64,000 bases of DNA, taken from assembly GCF_020164745.1 (NCBI RefSeq), contig NZ_JAIUGV010000006.1, forward strand, positions 124,001 through 188,000, written 5' to 3'. The notes under the pieces are model-generated. The model had not been told where the DNA came from, did no database searches, and was given only the letters and a program-made list of their open reading frames with translations. Below are positions 18,536 to 28,376 of the stretch, one piece after another; the stretch's first letter is position 1, and every line of letters begins with the position of its first letter. Both the position numbers and the translations under genes were made by a program. Source of the DNA: Mesorhizobium sp. ES1-4. Its GTDB lineage: Bacteria; Pseudomonadota; Alphaproteobacteria; Rhizobiales; Rhizobiaceae.

Positions 18536-19642
18536 TTGAAGACGCCGCTTATCGACCGCCGCGATTTCCTCAGGGCTGCCGGCATCGGCTTTGCCGCCGC
18601 CATGACGCCCTCGGCCTGGGCTAACACGCTCGCGGCCGATGCTGTCTTCGCCACCGCCTTCGTCAAGCGCGACGGCGGTTTTGGCGCCGCCGTCCTGTCC
18701 GAGGCCAGCAAGGTGCTGCATGCGATCGACCTGCCCGATCGCGGCCATGACGTCACCTTCGATCCCATATCGAAGCGTTCGGTGGTCTTCGCCCGCCAGC
18801 CCGGCACCTTCGCGGTCATTTTCGATCACACCGGGCGCGACGCTCCGCGGACCATCGCCAGCGTCACCGGACGGCATTTCTTCGGCCACGGCGTGTTCTC
18901 GCCCGACGGCGCGTTGCTCTACGCCACCGAGAACGATTTCGACAACGCCGCCGGCGTGGTCGGCGTCTATGACGCGCGGGCGAAATTCAGCCGCATCGGC
19001 GAATTCCCCACCTACGGCATGGGTCCGCACGAACTTCTGCTGCTGGGTGACGGCAGGACGATTGCTGTCGCCAATGGCGGCATCGAGACCCATCCCGACT
19101 ATGGCCGCGCCGAGCTCAACATCGCGACCATGAAACCCTCCTATGTGCTGGTCGACCGCGTCTCCGGCGACCTGATCGAAAAGCATGAGCTGCCGGCGGC
19201 ACTGCACCAACTGTCGATCCGCCATATGGATGCCGACCAGACCGGCGCCGTCTGGTTTGGTTGCCAGTACCGGGGGCCCGGCACCGATCGTCCGCTGCTG
19301 GTCGGCCGTGCCGCGCGGGGCAAGGATCTGGCTTTGCTCGACATGCCGCGCGATGTGCTCTCCGGTTTCCGCAACTACATCGGCTCGGTCGCGGCCAATC
19401 CTGCTGCCGGTACCGTTGCGGTCTCCTCGCCGGAAGGCAATTCATTGGTCGTGATCGATGCGGGCAGCGGTGGCGTCGTCTCCTCCCGCGCGCTGGTCGA
19501 GGTCTGCGGCGTGGCGCCCGACGGGGCCGGTTTCCTGGCCACAACAGGCGCTGGCGAGATCGTCGAGGGCGCCGGCGCCACGCGGTCGGAGCCGGACTAT
19601 GTCTGGGACAACCACATGCTGCGCATAGAGCGGGCGGCATAG
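18536..19642 (+). CDS. Tat-exported DUF1513 beta-propeller-like protein
   Basis: Protein of 368 residues in the DUF1513 family, predicted to form a beta-propeller-like periplasmic protein. The N-terminus carries a twin-arginine signal, DRRDFLRAAGIGFAAAM, followed by a hydrophobic stretch and cleavage near AWA-NTL. The mature part has repeated strand motifs such as GHGVFSPDGALLYATEND and ELPAALHQLSIRH. The start is TTG 18536, supported by AAGGAG nine bases upstream; no ATG fits. Families of imelysin, DUF1111 and DUF1513 genes occur together in many proteobacteria; the role of this member is not known. It ends the iron module. Confidence 0.8.
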   Translation: MKTPLIDRRDFLRAAGIGFAAAMTPSAWANTLAADAVFATAFVKRDGGFGAAVLSEASKVLHAIDLPDRGHDVTFDPISKRSVVFARQPGTFAVIFDHTGRDAPRTIASVTGRHFFGHGVFSPDGALLYATENDFDNAAGVVGVYDARAKFSRIGEFPTYGMGPHELLLLGDGRTIAVANGGIETHPDYGRAELNIATMKPSYVLVDRVSGDLIEKHELPAALHQLSIRHMDADQTGAVWFGCQYRGPGTDRPLLVGRAARGKDLALLDMPRDVLSGFRNYIGSVAANPAAGTVAVSSPEGNSLVVIDAGSGGVVSSRALVEVCGVAPDGAGFLATTGAGEIVEGAGATRSEPDYVWDNHMLRIERAA

Positions 19643-19749
19643 GCTCATCTGCAAGGCCAAACTGAAGCCGCTTAACAAATTATGCACTATACTCTTGCGG
19701 TTGCGCGCTGTGGCGGGCACAGGGAATTGTTTCTCGAACCGGTTGTTTC

Positions 19750-20427
19750 ATGAAAGTTCTCGCCATCGACTGTGCCGCCAGCCTTTGCGCCGCCTGCGTC
19801 TACGATGCGGCGGCCGGGCGCGAGCTCGGCCGTTCGGTGCTTGATCTCGGCAAAGGCCATGCCGAACACCTGATGGCCGTGATCGCCGAAGCGCTGAAGG
19901 CCGGCGCGACCGACTACGCCGGTCTTGGCGCCGTCGCCGTCTCCGTCGGTCCCGGTTCCTTCACCGGCCTGCGCGTCGGCGTGTCGACCGCCCGCGGTCT
20001 GGCCCTGGCGCTCAAGGTGCCGGCAATCGGGGTGACGACCCTTGAGGCGCTCGCCGCCGAGGCGGCCACAGCATTTCCAGGCCGCGCCGTGCTGGCGGCC
20101 CTTGATGCCGGACGCGAGGAAATCCATGTTGCACTTTACGATGAAATGTCAGTTTTGACTTACGGTCCGGCCGTGACCACGCTTGCGAACGCGATGACGA
20201 TGGCGTCGGAACATTGCGTGGTGCTCGCCGGCACGGCAGCGACGCTGATCTCTGAAGCCGCCGGCCGCGGCTTCGACATCGGGCCGCGGACGGCCACCGC
20301 CGACATCCTCATTTATGCCCGGCTGGCTGCCGCGAAAGGACAGGGCGAAAGGCCGAAACCGCTTTATCTGCGCGGTGCCGATGCCAAGCCGCAGGCCGGG
20401 TTTATACTTTCGAGGCAAAGACCATGA
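19750..20427 (+). CDS. tsaB: tRNA threonylcarbamoyladenosine biosynthesis protein TsaB
   Basis: Essential ASKHA-fold partner of TsaD in making the t6A modification at position 37 of ANN-decoding tRNAs; it has 225 residues. The N-terminus (LAIDCAASLCAACVYD) and the signature VSVGPGSFTGLRVGVSTARGLALAL near residue 75 are diagnostic of the family. The stop codon (20425-20427) lies in the left arm of a palindromic repeat, so the last few residues are supplied by that element. It is followed by rimI as in many alphaproteobacteria. Confidence 0.93.
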   Translation: MKVLAIDCAASLCAACVYDAAAGRELGRSVLDLGKGHAEHLMAVIAEALKAGATDYAGLGAVAVSVGPGSFTGLRVGVSTARGLALALKVPAIGVTTLEALAAEAATAFPGRAVLAALDAGREEIHVALYDEMSVLTYGPAVTTLANAMTMASEHCVVLAGTAATLISEAAGRGFDIGPRTATADILIYARLAAAKGQGERPKPLYLRGADAKPQAGFILSRQRP

Positions 20428-20510
20428 TCCCGAACCGAAGGACCGCATTGGCGAAAAGTGGAAGCCGGTTTTGGCGGACAATCGTTCGCGTTTGTCCAGA
20501 GATCATGGTC
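20420..20510. repeat. Dispersed palindromic element, GATCATG type, copy 2
   Basis: Outer inverted repeat GACCATGATC (20420-20429) and GATCATGGTC (20501-20510), with CCCGAA after the left arm and a longer interior that includes GAAGCCGGTTTTGGCGGACA. It is the same family as the element at 18472-18518. It supplies the tsaB stop codon and fills the tsaB-rimI gap. Confidence 0.7.
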
Positions 20511-20530
20511 AGGCGAGAAAACGAGAATTG

Positions 20531-21025
20531 ATGCGCATACCTTTTCTCCAGCCGCGCCGCCGGGATTACGCGCTCGAGCCGCTCAGGATCACCGACAGCC
20601 CCGCGGTCTCGGTGCTGCACCGCGAGGATTTTGTCCGCCCATGGACCGATGGCGAGTTCGCCGCCTTGCTCGAGCAGGACACGGTCTTCGGTTATGCCGC
20701 TCGCGAAACCGGGCAGGGCGCCAAGCCGCCTGTTGGCTTCGTGCTCGCCCGGCTGGCCGCTGGCGAGGGTGAAATCCTGACCGTCGCGGTGGCACGGTCG
20801 CATCGCCGCCAGGGATTGGGCTGGCAGTTGATGGACGCGGTGCTGCGCGAACTGCATTCGCAGCGCGCCGAAGCCTTGTTTCTCGAGGTCGATGAAACCA
20901 ATGCCGCCGCGATCGCCCTCTATCGCCGGCTCGGTTTTCGGGAAGTCGGCAAGCGCCCGGATTACTACAAGTCGCCCGATCGCGGGCCGACCGGCGCGCT
21001 TGTCATGCGCCGCGATCTTCGCTAG
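20531..21025 (+). CDS. rimI: Ribosomal protein S18-alanine N-acetyltransferase (RimI-like)
   Basis: GNAT-family N-acetyltransferase of 164 residues. The acetyl-CoA binding motif A is VARSHRRQGLGWQLMDAVL near residue 85, followed by LFLEVDETNAAAIALYRRLGF, the classic RimI motif B, and the late YY pair (PDYYK). RimI acetylates the N-terminal alanine of S18. The start ATG 20531 gives the usual RimI length; the preceding bases belong to the palindromic repeat. Its position just after tsaB supports the call. Confidence 0.88.
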   Translation: MRIPFLQPRRRDYALEPLRITDSPAVSVLHREDFVRPWTDGEFAALLEQDTVFGYAARETGQGAKPPVGFVLARLAAGEGEILTVAVARSHRRQGLGWQLMDAVLRELHSQRAEALFLEVDETNAAAIALYRRLGFREVGKRPDYYKSPDRGPTGALVMRRDLR

Positions 21026-21052
21026 CGAGATGCCGGGCTAGGGTCAGGACAT

Positions 21053-21853
21053 ATGATCGGAAAAATCAGGATTTTCCTGGCGCTGGGCCTTGTCGTCGCT
21101 GGGTCGCTGGTTCTCGCGCCGCTGCAGATACTGGCGATGAAAACCGGCTGGTGGCCGGAAACCGTCATCCTCAAGATCTGGCACAGGCTGATCATCCGGG
21201 CGCTCGGCATGCGTATCCATGTCAGGGGTACGCTCTGCGACAGACGCCCCCTGCTGGTTGCCGCGAACCACATCTCATGGACCGATATCATGGTGCTGGG
21301 CTCTTTTGCCGATGTGAAATTCATTGCCCGAGCCGACATGGAAGGCTGGCCGCTGATCGGGATGCTGTCGAAGCTGCAGCGCACCGTCTTCATCGAGCGC
21401 GAGCGCAAGCGCTCCTCCGGCGACCAGGCCAGCGAGATCGCCAACCGCATGGCCAAGGGCGATGCCATGGTGCTGTTCGCCGAGGGGTCGACCGGCGACG
21501 GCAACGTCATCCTGCCATTCAAGAGCACGCTGTTCGGCGCCGCCTCCATGGCGATCTCGGAAGGTGCCGCGCAGGAAGTGTTCATCCAGCCGGTTGCGAT
21601 CGCCTATACGCGCCTGCACGGCGTGCCGCTGGGCCGCCGCCACCGCCCGATCGCGGCATGGATCGGCGACGAGGACCTGATGCCGCATCTCAAGGTGCTG
21701 ATGGCCGAGGGCGCGCTCGACGTCGAGGTGCATTTCGGCGAGCCGATCGCCTTTGCCAAGGGCTCCAACCGCAAGGAGACCGCCAGGCAGATGGAAGGCC
21801 GGGTACGGGAGATGATGCAGGCGGCGCTCGCCGATCCGCTCCCGAGTCGTTAG
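21053..21853 (+). CDS. 1-acyl-sn-glycerol-3-phosphate acyltransferase (PlsC family)
   Basis: Membrane acyltransferase of 266 residues. A single N-terminal membrane segment (residues 5-27) is followed by the PlsC catalytic motif HxxxxD (NHISWTD) near residue 72, the FIARADMEGWPLIG segment, the EGST motif (FAEGSTGDG) near residue 143, and QPVAIAYTRL. It would add the second acyl chain to lysophosphatidic acid, or act on a related lipid such as ornithine lipid; several PlsC paralogues exist in rhizobia. The ATG follows AGGAC. Confidence 0.88.
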   Translation: MIGKIRIFLALGLVVAGSLVLAPLQILAMKTGWWPETVILKIWHRLIIRALGMRIHVRGTLCDRRPLLVAANHISWTDIMVLGSFADVKFIARADMEGWPLIGMLSKLQRTVFIERERKRSSGDQASEIANRMAKGDAMVLFAEGSTGDGNVILPFKSTLFGAASMAISEGAAQEVFIQPVAIAYTRLHGVPLGRRHRPIAAWIGDEDLMPHLKVLMAEGALDVEVHFGEPIAFAKGSNRKETARQMEGRVREMMQAALADPLPSR

Positions 21854-21928
21854 CCGCCGGCATGCGCCGGCTGACGCACGCCGAGAATCGTCTGTTTTTT
21901 GTCATGGAAAGGCGTTAGAAGCCGCCGG

Positions 21929-23338
21929 ATGGACTTGACCACGATTGAAAGCGACGAGATCGGCACTGTGGCCGGACAGCCGGCGGCGCGCGCCACGGCA
22001 GCGAGGAAGGTCTTCATCAAGACCTATGGCTGCCAGATGAACGTCTATGATTCACAGCGCATGACCGACGCGCTGACGGCCGACGGCTATACCGCGACCG
22101 ATGCCATCGGCGAGGCCGATCTGGTGCTGCTCAACACCTGCCACATCAGGGAAAAAGCCGCCGAAAAGGTCTATTCCGAGCTCGGCCGCATCCGCGACAT
22201 GAAGGCGGAACGCGCCAGCGCGGGCCGCGAGATGCTGATCGGCGTCGCCGGCTGTGTGGCGCAGGCCGAAGGTGCGGAGATCATCAGGCGGTCGCCGGCC
22301 GTCGATCTGGTCATCGGGCCGCAGACCTATCATCGCTTGCCAAACGTGCTGGCGCGGGTTCGCGGCGGCGAGAAGATCGTCGAGACCGACTACGCAATCG
22401 AGGACAAGTTCGAGCATCTGCCGCAGCCGAAGCGCGCCGAGGTCATCAAGCGTGGTGTTACCGCCTTTCTCACCGTCCAGGAGGGCTGCGACAAGTTCTG
22501 CACCTTCTGCGTCGTGCCCTACACCAGAGGCTCGGAAGTGTCGCGGCCGGTGGCTCAGATCGTCGCCGAGGCCGAGCGCCTGGCCGAGGCCGGGGTGCGC
22601 GAGGTGACGCTGCTCGGCCAGAACGTCAATGCCTGGCATGGCGAGGGCGAGAAAGGCCAGGAATGGGGTCTCGGTCGCCTCCTGTTCAGGTTGTCCGAAA
22701 TCCCCGGGCTGGCGCGGCTTCGCTACACAACCAGCCATCCCCGCGACATGGGCGACGAGCTGATCGCGGCGCACCGCGACCTGCCGTCGCTGATGCCCTA
22801 TCTGCATCTACCGGTGCAATCCGGTTCGGATCGCATTCTGAAGACGATGAACCGCAGGCATACGGCGAAGGACTATCTGGCGCTGCTCGACCGCATCCGG
22901 GCCGTCCGGCCCGATATCGCGCTGTCGGGCGACTTCATCGTCGGTTTCCCCGGCGAGACGGGAGCGGATTTCGAGGCGACCATGGAATTGGTGCGCCAGG
23001 TGACCTACGCCTCGGCCTTCTCGTTCAAATATTCGCCGCGTCCCGGAACGCCCGGCGCCGACATGGCCGATCAGGTGCCTGAAACGGTCAAGGACGAGCG
23101 TCTGCAGCGGCTACAGGCGCTGCTCCTGAAGCAGCAGCAGGATTTCGGCTTGAGTTTGGTCGGCAGCACCATAGATACGCTGATCGAGAAGCCCGGTCGC
23201 CAGGCCGGCCAGAAGGTCGGCCGTTCGCCCTGGCTGCAGCCGGTTATTGTTGATGAAAAGGCCGGCGAAATCGGTGACATTATCAAGGTGCGAATCACGA
23301 AGACGGGCTACAACAGCCTGTTCGCCGAATTGGCCTGA
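21929..23338 (+). CDS. miaB: tRNA-2-methylthio-N6-dimethylallyladenosine synthase
   Basis: Radical-SAM methylthiotransferase of 469 residues that adds the 2-methylthio group to i6A37 of tRNAs. The N-terminal UPF0004 domain begins [14 protein letters not shown] and contains the cluster cysteines in LLNTCHIRE and GVAGCVAQ; the radical-SAM motif CxxxCxxC is CDKFCTFC near residue 190; a C-terminal TRAM domain follows. ATG 21929 was chosen over an earlier in-frame start at 21899. The stop overlaps the next start by one base. Confidence 0.95.
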   Translation: MDLTTIESDEIGTVAGQPAARATAARKVFIKTYGCQMNVYDSQRMTDALTADGYTATDAIGEADLVLLNTCHIREKAAEKVYSELGRIRDMKAERASAGREMLIGVAGCVAQAEGAEIIRRSPAVDLVIGPQTYHRLPNVLARVRGGEKIVETDYAIEDKFEHLPQPKRAEVIKRGVTAFLTVQEGCDKFCTFCVVPYTRGSEVSRPVAQIVAEAERLAEAGVREVTLLGQNVNAWHGEGEKGQEWGLGRLLFRLSEIPGLARLRYTTSHPRDMGDELIAAHRDLPSLMPYLHLPVQSGSDRILKTMNRRHTAKDYLALLDRIRAVRPDIALSGDFIVGFPGETGADFEATMELVRQVTYASAFSFKYSPRPGTPGADMADQVPETVKDERLQRLQALLLKQQQDFGLSLVGSTIDTLIEKPGRQAGQKVGRSPWLQPVIVDEKAGEIGDIIKVRITKTGYNSLFAELA

Positions 23339-24414
23339 TGGTCTCGGCAGATGAGGAGAGACGGTTGAGCGCAGCGGAGCTGAAGAATCTGCCCCCGGTA
23401 CCGGCATCCGGGGCTTCTGACATGGCGCACATCGTTCTGACCTTCGACAACAACAAGCTTGCCAGCGCCCTTTACGGCCAGTTCGACGAAAACCTGGCCC
23501 GCCTCGAGCAGAAGCTCGGTGTGGACATCCGCTCGCGCGGCAACCAGCTGACCATCAAGGGGTCCGCTTCGGCCGCCGAGCAGGCGCGGCGGGCCTTGGA
23601 CAATCTCTACGGCATCCTGCAGAAAGGCGTCGATATCGGCCAGTCCGATGTCGATGGCGCCGTACGCATGGCGATTGCCGCCGACGACCAGCTGACGCTG
23701 CCGACGCTGGAGCGCAAGGGCAAGGTTTCCGCCGCCCAGATATCGACCCGCAAGAAGACCATCTATGCCCGTTCGCTGAACCAGGATGCCTATATGCGGG
23801 CGCTGGAACGGTCTGAACTGGTGTTCGGCATAGGTCCGGCCGGCACCGGCAAGACCTATCTGGCGGTGGCGCATGCGGCGATGCTGCTCGAACGCGGCAT
23901 GGTCGAGCGCATCATTTTGTCGCGACCGGCTGTCGAGGCCGGCGAACGGCTGGGCTTCCTTCCGGGCGACATGAAGGAGAAGGTCGATCCGTATCTGCGC
24001 CCGCTCTATGACGCGCTCTATGACATGATGCCGGCCGACAAGGTCGAGCGCGCGATTGCCGCCGAGGTGATCGAAATCGCGCCGCTTGCCTTCATGCGCG
24101 GCCGCACGCTGGCGCACGCCGCCGTCATTCTCGACGAGGCGCAGAACACCACGCCGATGCAGATGAAGATGTTTCTCACCCGTCTCGGTGAGAACTCGCG
24201 CATGATCGTCACCGGCGATCCCACCCAGATCGATCTTCCTCCGAGCACCAAATCAGGCCTTGTCGAAGCCTTGCGTGTCCTCGACGGCGTGGCAGGCGCG
24301 GTCACCGTGCGCTTCAACGATGTCGACGTCGTTCGCCATCCGCTGGTGGCGGAAATAGTAAGGGCCTATGACCGGGACACCAAGCTGGCGCGTGGCCTCG
24401 GTGCCGAGAATTGA
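23338..24414 (+). CDS. PhoH-like ATPase (YbeZ type)
   Basis: Cytosolic PhoH/YbeZ-family protein of 358 residues. An N-terminal KH-like region is followed by Walker A (GPAGTGKTYLAV) near residue 165 and Walker B-like VILDEAQNTTP near residue 265, then the family motif MIVTGDPTQIDLP. Together with YbeY, encoded next, this family acts in ribosome and rRNA metabolism; it is probably an RNA-dependent ATPase. ATG 23338 overlaps the miaB stop; a TTG at 23365 behind GAGGAGAG is an alternative start. Confidence 0.93.
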   Translation: MVSADEERRLSAAELKNLPPVPASGASDMAHIVLTFDNNKLASALYGQFDENLARLEQKLGVDIRSRGNQLTIKGSASAAEQARRALDNLYGILQKGVDIGQSDVDGAVRMAIAADDQLTLPTLERKGKVSAAQISTRKKTIYARSLNQDAYMRALERSELVFGIGPAGTGKTYLAVAHAAMLLERGMVERIILSRPAVEAGERLGFLPGDMKEKVDPYLRPLYDALYDMMPADKVERAIAAEVIEIAPLAFMRGRTLAHAAVILDEAQNTTPMQMKMFLTRLGENSRMIVTGDPTQIDLPPSTKSGLVEALRVLDGVAGAVTVRFNDVDVVRHPLVAEIVRAYDRDTKLARGLGAEN

Positions 24415-24431
24415 TGTGACGACGCGGCCTT

Positions 24432-24938
24432 ATGCGTGAGGACCACATATCCGGCGGCGGGAGCCTACCGGTTCCCGTCGAGATCGATATATCGGTTGAA
24501 GCGGGCGACTGGCCCGATGAGGCACGCCTGACGCGATTGGTCGATCGCGCGGTCGATGCCGCCCTTGCCGAGACCGGCGCGACGGGTCGTTCCGAGCTCA
24601 GCATTGTTTTTTCCGACGACGCCCATATCCGTACCCTGAATGCGGACTGGCGCGGCAAGGACAAGCCCACCAACGTCTTGTCTTTCCCGGCTTTTCCGCA
24701 TGTGAAAGGTGGACGGATGCCGCCGATGCTGGGCGACATCGTGCTAGCCGCCGAAACCGTGGCGCGCGAGGCGGCACTGGAAGACAAGCCGCTGGAGAAC
24801 CATATTTCGCATCTCGTCATCCATGGCCTGCTGCATCTTATGGGCCATGATCACGAGACTGACGCCGAGGCCGAGGAAATGGAAGCCATCGAGCGCGCGG
24901 CGCTGGCAAGGCTTGCCATTCCCGATCCCTACGCGTAA
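24432..24938 (+). CDS. ybeY: Endoribonuclease YbeY
   Basis: Zinc-dependent RNase of 168 residues in rRNA maturation and ribosome quality control. The metal site is the family motif [11 protein letters not shown] near residue 130 (three histidines), and a second landmark is KPTNVLSFP near residue 80. The tandem phoH-ybeY-corC order is conserved across proteobacteria. Confidence 0.95.
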   Translation: MREDHISGGGSLPVPVEIDISVEAGDWPDEARLTRLVDRAVDAALAETGATGRSELSIVFSDDAHIRTLNADWRGKDKPTNVLSFPAFPHVKGGRMPPMLGDIVLAAETVAREAALEDKPLENHISHLVIHGLLHLMGHDHETDAEAEEMEAIERAALARLAIPDPYA

Positions 24939-24966
24939 CTAAAAAAGATCAATTGACCGGACGACG

Positions 24967-26061
24967 ATGAACGACAAACCAGAGACTGCCGCCCGCCCCG
25001 ATGCCGGCAGTGCGACCAAGGCTTCCGATACGTCGGAAGAGGGATCAAGTCCGAGTACCGTTACCCCTGGTGTTGCCAACACCGGCAGCGCCGCCATCGA
25101 GCCGTCGCCTGCCGGTCCCTCGCTGTTCAACCGCGTGCTGGGCCTGTTCCGGCAACGCAACGGCACCAGCCTGCGCGAGGAGATCGCCGGCGCGCTCGCC
25201 GAGACGACGAGCGATGTCGAATCCTTCTCGCCTGGCGAGCGGGCCATGCTCAACAACATCCTGCGGCTGCGCGAAGTGCGCGTCGAGGACGTCATGGTGC
25301 CGCGCGCCGACATCGAGGCGGTGGAGATCGCTACCACGCTCGGCGACCTTCTGGGCATGTTCGAACAATCCGGCCATTCCCGCATGCCGGTCTATTCCGA
25401 AACGCTCGACGACCCGCGCGGCATGGTCCATATCCGCGACGTGCTGGCCCATATCACCAAGATTGCGCGCGTCAGGAAGGGCCGTGCAACCCGCAAAACG
25501 CCTGTCGCCACGGTTCTCGATCTTGCCCAGGTCGACCTCGCGCGCACCATCGGAGAACTCAATCTGATACGGCAGGTTCTGTTCGTGCCGCCGTCGATGC
25601 TTGCTTCCGACCTGATGGGCCGCATGCAGACGACGCGCACGCAAATGGCCCTGGTCATCGATGAATATGGCGGCACGGACGGCCTCGTCTCGCTCGAGGA
25701 CATTGTCGAGATGGTGGTCGGCGACATCGAGGACGAGCACGACGACGACGAGCCGATGATTACCCAGACTGGCGACGGCGTGTTCATCGTCGACGGCAAG
25801 GCGGAGATCGACGAGGTCGCCAAGATGATCGGCGAGGATTTCGCCGCGGGTGAACATGGCGAATATGTCGACACCATTGGCGGCATGATCTTCAACACGC
25901 TCGGCCGTGTGCCGGCGCGCGGCGAGGTGGTGCAGGCCATTCCCGGCTTCGAATTCCATGTGCTGGACGCCGACCCGCGCCGCGTCAAGCGCGTGCGCAT
26001 CGTGCAGAGCCAGAAGGGCGAGCGCCGCCGGCGCGCCACGGCGCGTACCGAACAGGCCTGA
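24967..26061 (+). CDS. CBS-domain transporter-associated protein (CorC/HlyC family)
   Basis: Soluble CBS-pair protein of 364 residues, of the CorC/'hemolysin C' family. The N-terminal 80 residues are low-complexity and charged. The CBS pair runs from about residue 95 to 230 (MVPRADIEAVEI; HSRMPVYSETLDDPRGMVHIRDVL; LVIDEYGGTDGLVSLEDIVE) and the C-terminal CorC_HlyC domain follows. There are no membrane helices. CorC influences Mg2+/Co2+ efflux and the family often sits beside ybeY and lnt, as here. The 'hemolysin' name should not be taken as evidence of lytic activity. Confidence 0.9.
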   Translation: MNDKPETAARPDAGSATKASDTSEEGSSPSTVTPGVANTGSAAIEPSPAGPSLFNRVLGLFRQRNGTSLREEIAGALAETTSDVESFSPGERAMLNNILRLREVRVEDVMVPRADIEAVEIATTLGDLLGMFEQSGHSRMPVYSETLDDPRGMVHIRDVLAHITKIARVRKGRATRKTPVATVLDLAQVDLARTIGELNLIRQVLFVPPSMLASDLMGRMQTTRTQMALVIDEYGGTDGLVSLEDIVEMVVGDIEDEHDDDEPMITQTGDGVFIVDGKAEIDEVAKMIGEDFAAGEHGEYVDTIGGMIFNTLGRVPARGEVVQAIPGFEFHVLDADPRRVKRVRIVQSQKGERRRRATARTEQA

Positions 26062-26090
26062 AGCCGGCGCGCCATGACAATCGGCGCTCC

Positions 26091-26561
26091 ATGACAATCG
26101 AGGACCCGTTCAAGCATCCGGTCCTCGGCTCTGGTGTGTTCTATCGGAACCCGCTTGCGGCGCTGGACTGGCTCGAAGCGGCCTTTGGCTTCGAGCGCAG
26201 CATGGTTGTCAGCGATATCGGTGGGAAACTGGTCCACGCCGAGATGCGGTTCGGCGATGGCTACATCATCGTCGATTCCGAATGGGCGGATCATGTCGCC
26301 AGCCCCGCTTCGGTCCGCGGCAAGAACACCCAGTCGGTCTATGTCAGGCTGAAGGACGGCCTGGATTCCCATTGTGAGCAGGCGCGCGCGGCCGGCGCCG
26401 CCATAATCCAGGAGCCTGAGGACCAGTTCTACGGCGAACGCCAGTATAGGGCTCGCGACCCAGAAGGCCATGTCTGGATGTTCACGCAACCAATACGCTC
26501 CGTTGCCCGCGAAGAGGCGGAGCGGTTGGGTGGCTTACGCATCGAAGGCTGGCACCGGTAA
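26091..26561 (+). CDS. VOC-superfamily (glyoxalase-like) protein
   Basis: Small protein of 156 residues with the vicinal-oxygen-chelate fold: [18 protein letters not shown], then [13 protein letters not shown], and the C-terminal [15 protein letters not shown] where the PEGH-W-F motif is typical of glyoxalase/bleomycin-resistance and PhnB-like members. No substrate can be assigned. It interrupts the usual corC-lnt junction. A 12-bp duplication (CCATGACAATCG at 26072 and 26089) surrounds the start codon; only ATG 26091 is in frame. Confidence 0.75.
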   Translation: MTIEDPFKHPVLGSGVFYRNPLAALDWLEAAFGFERSMVVSDIGGKLVHAEMRFGDGYIIVDSEWADHVASPASVRGKNTQSVYVRLKDGLDSHCEQARAAGAAIIQEPEDQFYGERQYRARDPEGHVWMFTQPIRSVAREEAERLGGLRIEGWHR

Positions 26562-26646
26562 AGCGGCCGGGCAATCGCGCCGGTGTTTGGAGTGCGGGCC
26601 GCGGCCTGATAAATCTTGCGTCCTGATTCGCGACTCGGAAATACGC

Positions 26647-28239
26647 ATGGAGCGCCTTGCCGGCCGGATAATTCTGCTTTGGGGTTGGCGGCGTGCGCTC
26701 GTGGCGTTTCTTGCCGGGGCGCTGGCGGTGCTGGGCCAGGCGCCCTACGATTTCTTCGCCGCCTGTTTCATTTCGTTTCCGCTGCTGGTCTGGCTGCTCG
26801 ACGGCGCGACCGGCGAAGCCTCCGGCAGCCTGTTGCGGCGCCTGCGGCCGGCTTTCGCCGTCGGCTGGTGGTTCGGCTTCGGCTATTTCCTCGCCGGCCT
26901 GTGGTGGGTCGGCTCGGCGCTGCTGGTCGAGGCCGACGACTTTGCCTGGGCTCTTCCTTTGGCTGTAATCGGCATTCCCTTCGCGCTCGCATTTTTCTAT
27001 GGCTTCGCAACGATGGCCGCCCGGCTCCTGTGGAGCAGCGATATCGGCCGTATCGCGGCCCTTGCCTTCGGCTTTGCGCTGGCGGAATGGCTGCGCGGCT
27101 TCCTGTTCACCGGTTTTCCCTGGAATGCCATCGGCTACGCGGCGATGCCGGTACCCCTTTTGATGCAGAGCGTCTCGGTGACCGGAATGATCGGCATGAA
27201 CGCGCTCGCGGTCTTCCTTTTCGCACTGCCGGCGCTGCTGGCGGCGCGCCGGCATCTTCGGCTGGGCGCCGCGCTGTTTGTCGTGCTCGCCGCCGCGCAT
27301 GTCGGCTTCGGCTATGTCAGGCTCAGCGCCCCCGAAAAGCCGGCGGCGCACAGTCTCGACGTTCGCATCGTCCAGCCGGCCGTCGACCTGTCGGAAAAGT
27401 GGGATGCCTCGGTGCGTGACCGCATCTTCGCCACCTTGCTGGGCCTGTCCGCCAAGGCGCCGGACCCAGGTCACGAAAAGCCGCAACTGATTCTCTGGCC
27501 GGAAACCTCGGTGCCGTTCCTTTTCACCGAGCGCCCCGACGCCTTGACGGCGCTGGGCGACATGCTGGGCGACGGCCAGATGCTGATCGCCGGCGTCGTG
27601 CGTGAGGAGGGCGGTTCGGCGGCAACTGCCGACAGCCGCTACTACAACTCCGTGGTGGCGATCAACGACAGGGGCGAAATCGTCGATGCGGTGGACAAGG
27701 TCCATCTGGTGCCGTTCGGCGAGTACCTGCCTTTTGCCGGCTTGCTCCGCCATTTCGGGATAGAACAGCTCGTCGCCGGGCCAATGACGTTCACGGCCGG
27801 CAACGAGCGTCATCCCATCACGCTGCCGGGCGGCGTTCGTGCCCTGCCATTTATCTGTTATGAGGTGATTTTTCCCGATCTGGTGGACGTTGACGCTGCG
27901 TCAGCGCAGCTTATTGTGAACGTTACCAATGATGCGTGGTTCGGCGATACGCCGGGACCGTATCAGCATTTCAGGCAGGCTCAGATTCGCGCGGTGGAGA
28001 ACGGGTTGCCCTTGTTGCGTGCTGCCAACAATGGCATCTCGGCCGTTGTCGACCCCCGTGGCCGCGTCGTCGATGCGCTGGGGATCGACGCGCGCGGGGC
28101 CATCGATGTGAAGGTGCCCGTTTCCGAACCGACGGTCATTTCGCCCAGTCAGCGGCGCATTAACGGAGTGCTGATCATGTTGCTGTTTGCGCTGATAGGG
28201 GTGTTGTTGAACGTAAGGCAAAGGCTACGGGTGAATTGA
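26647..28239 (+). CDS. lnt: Apolipoprotein N-acyltransferase
   Basis: Inner-membrane enzyme of 530 residues that adds the third acyl chain to lipoproteins. The N-terminal half has several membrane helices (about residues 10-225). The C-terminal nitrilase-like domain has the catalytic triad: Glu in [11 protein letters not shown], Lys in [15 protein letters not shown], Cys in [12 protein letters not shown] final membrane helix ([16 protein letters not shown]) closes the protein. ATG 26647 was selected as the start in line with the first helix; the frame is open farther upstream. The stop is close to the downstream regulator gene. Confidence 0.93.
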   Translation: MERLAGRIILLWGWRRALVAFLAGALAVLGQAPYDFFAACFISFPLLVWLLDGATGEASGSLLRRLRPAFAVGWWFGFGYFLAGLWWVGSALLVEADDFAWALPLAVIGIPFALAFFYGFATMAARLLWSSDIGRIAALAFGFALAEWLRGFLFTGFPWNAIGYAAMPVPLLMQSVSVTGMIGMNALAVFLFALPALLAARRHLRLGAALFVVLAAAHVGFGYVRLSAPEKPAAHSLDVRIVQPAVDLSEKWDASVRDRIFATLLGLSAKAPDPGHEKPQLILWPETSVPFLFTERPDALTALGDMLGDGQMLIAGVVREEGGSAATADSRYYNSVVAINDRGEIVDAVDKVHLVPFGEYLPFAGLLRHFGIEQLVAGPMTFTAGNERHPITLPGGVRALPFICYEVIFPDLVDVDAASAQLIVNVTNDAWFGDTPGPYQHFRQAQIRAVENGLPLLRAANNGISAVVDPRGRVVDALGIDARGAIDVKVPVSEPTVISPSQRRINGVLIMLLFALIGVLLNVRQRLRVN

Positions 28240-28376
28240 CAGTTGGCACATTAGAAACTCATACTGTACCGCCTGAAAATTTCTCGAAGCCGGTGGATCG
28301 TTCTGTTGGGGCAGTCGCCCCGGCTTCGTTTGGGCAGGAAAAAATCACAAAGCCGAAAAAATTCGGCGAGGAAAAA

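Noticed and set aside
26072..26100. Short duplication CCATGACAATCG at the VOC gene start as a regulatory repeat
   Set aside because: Two copies 17 bp apart, one out of frame; most simply a local duplication without further evidence.
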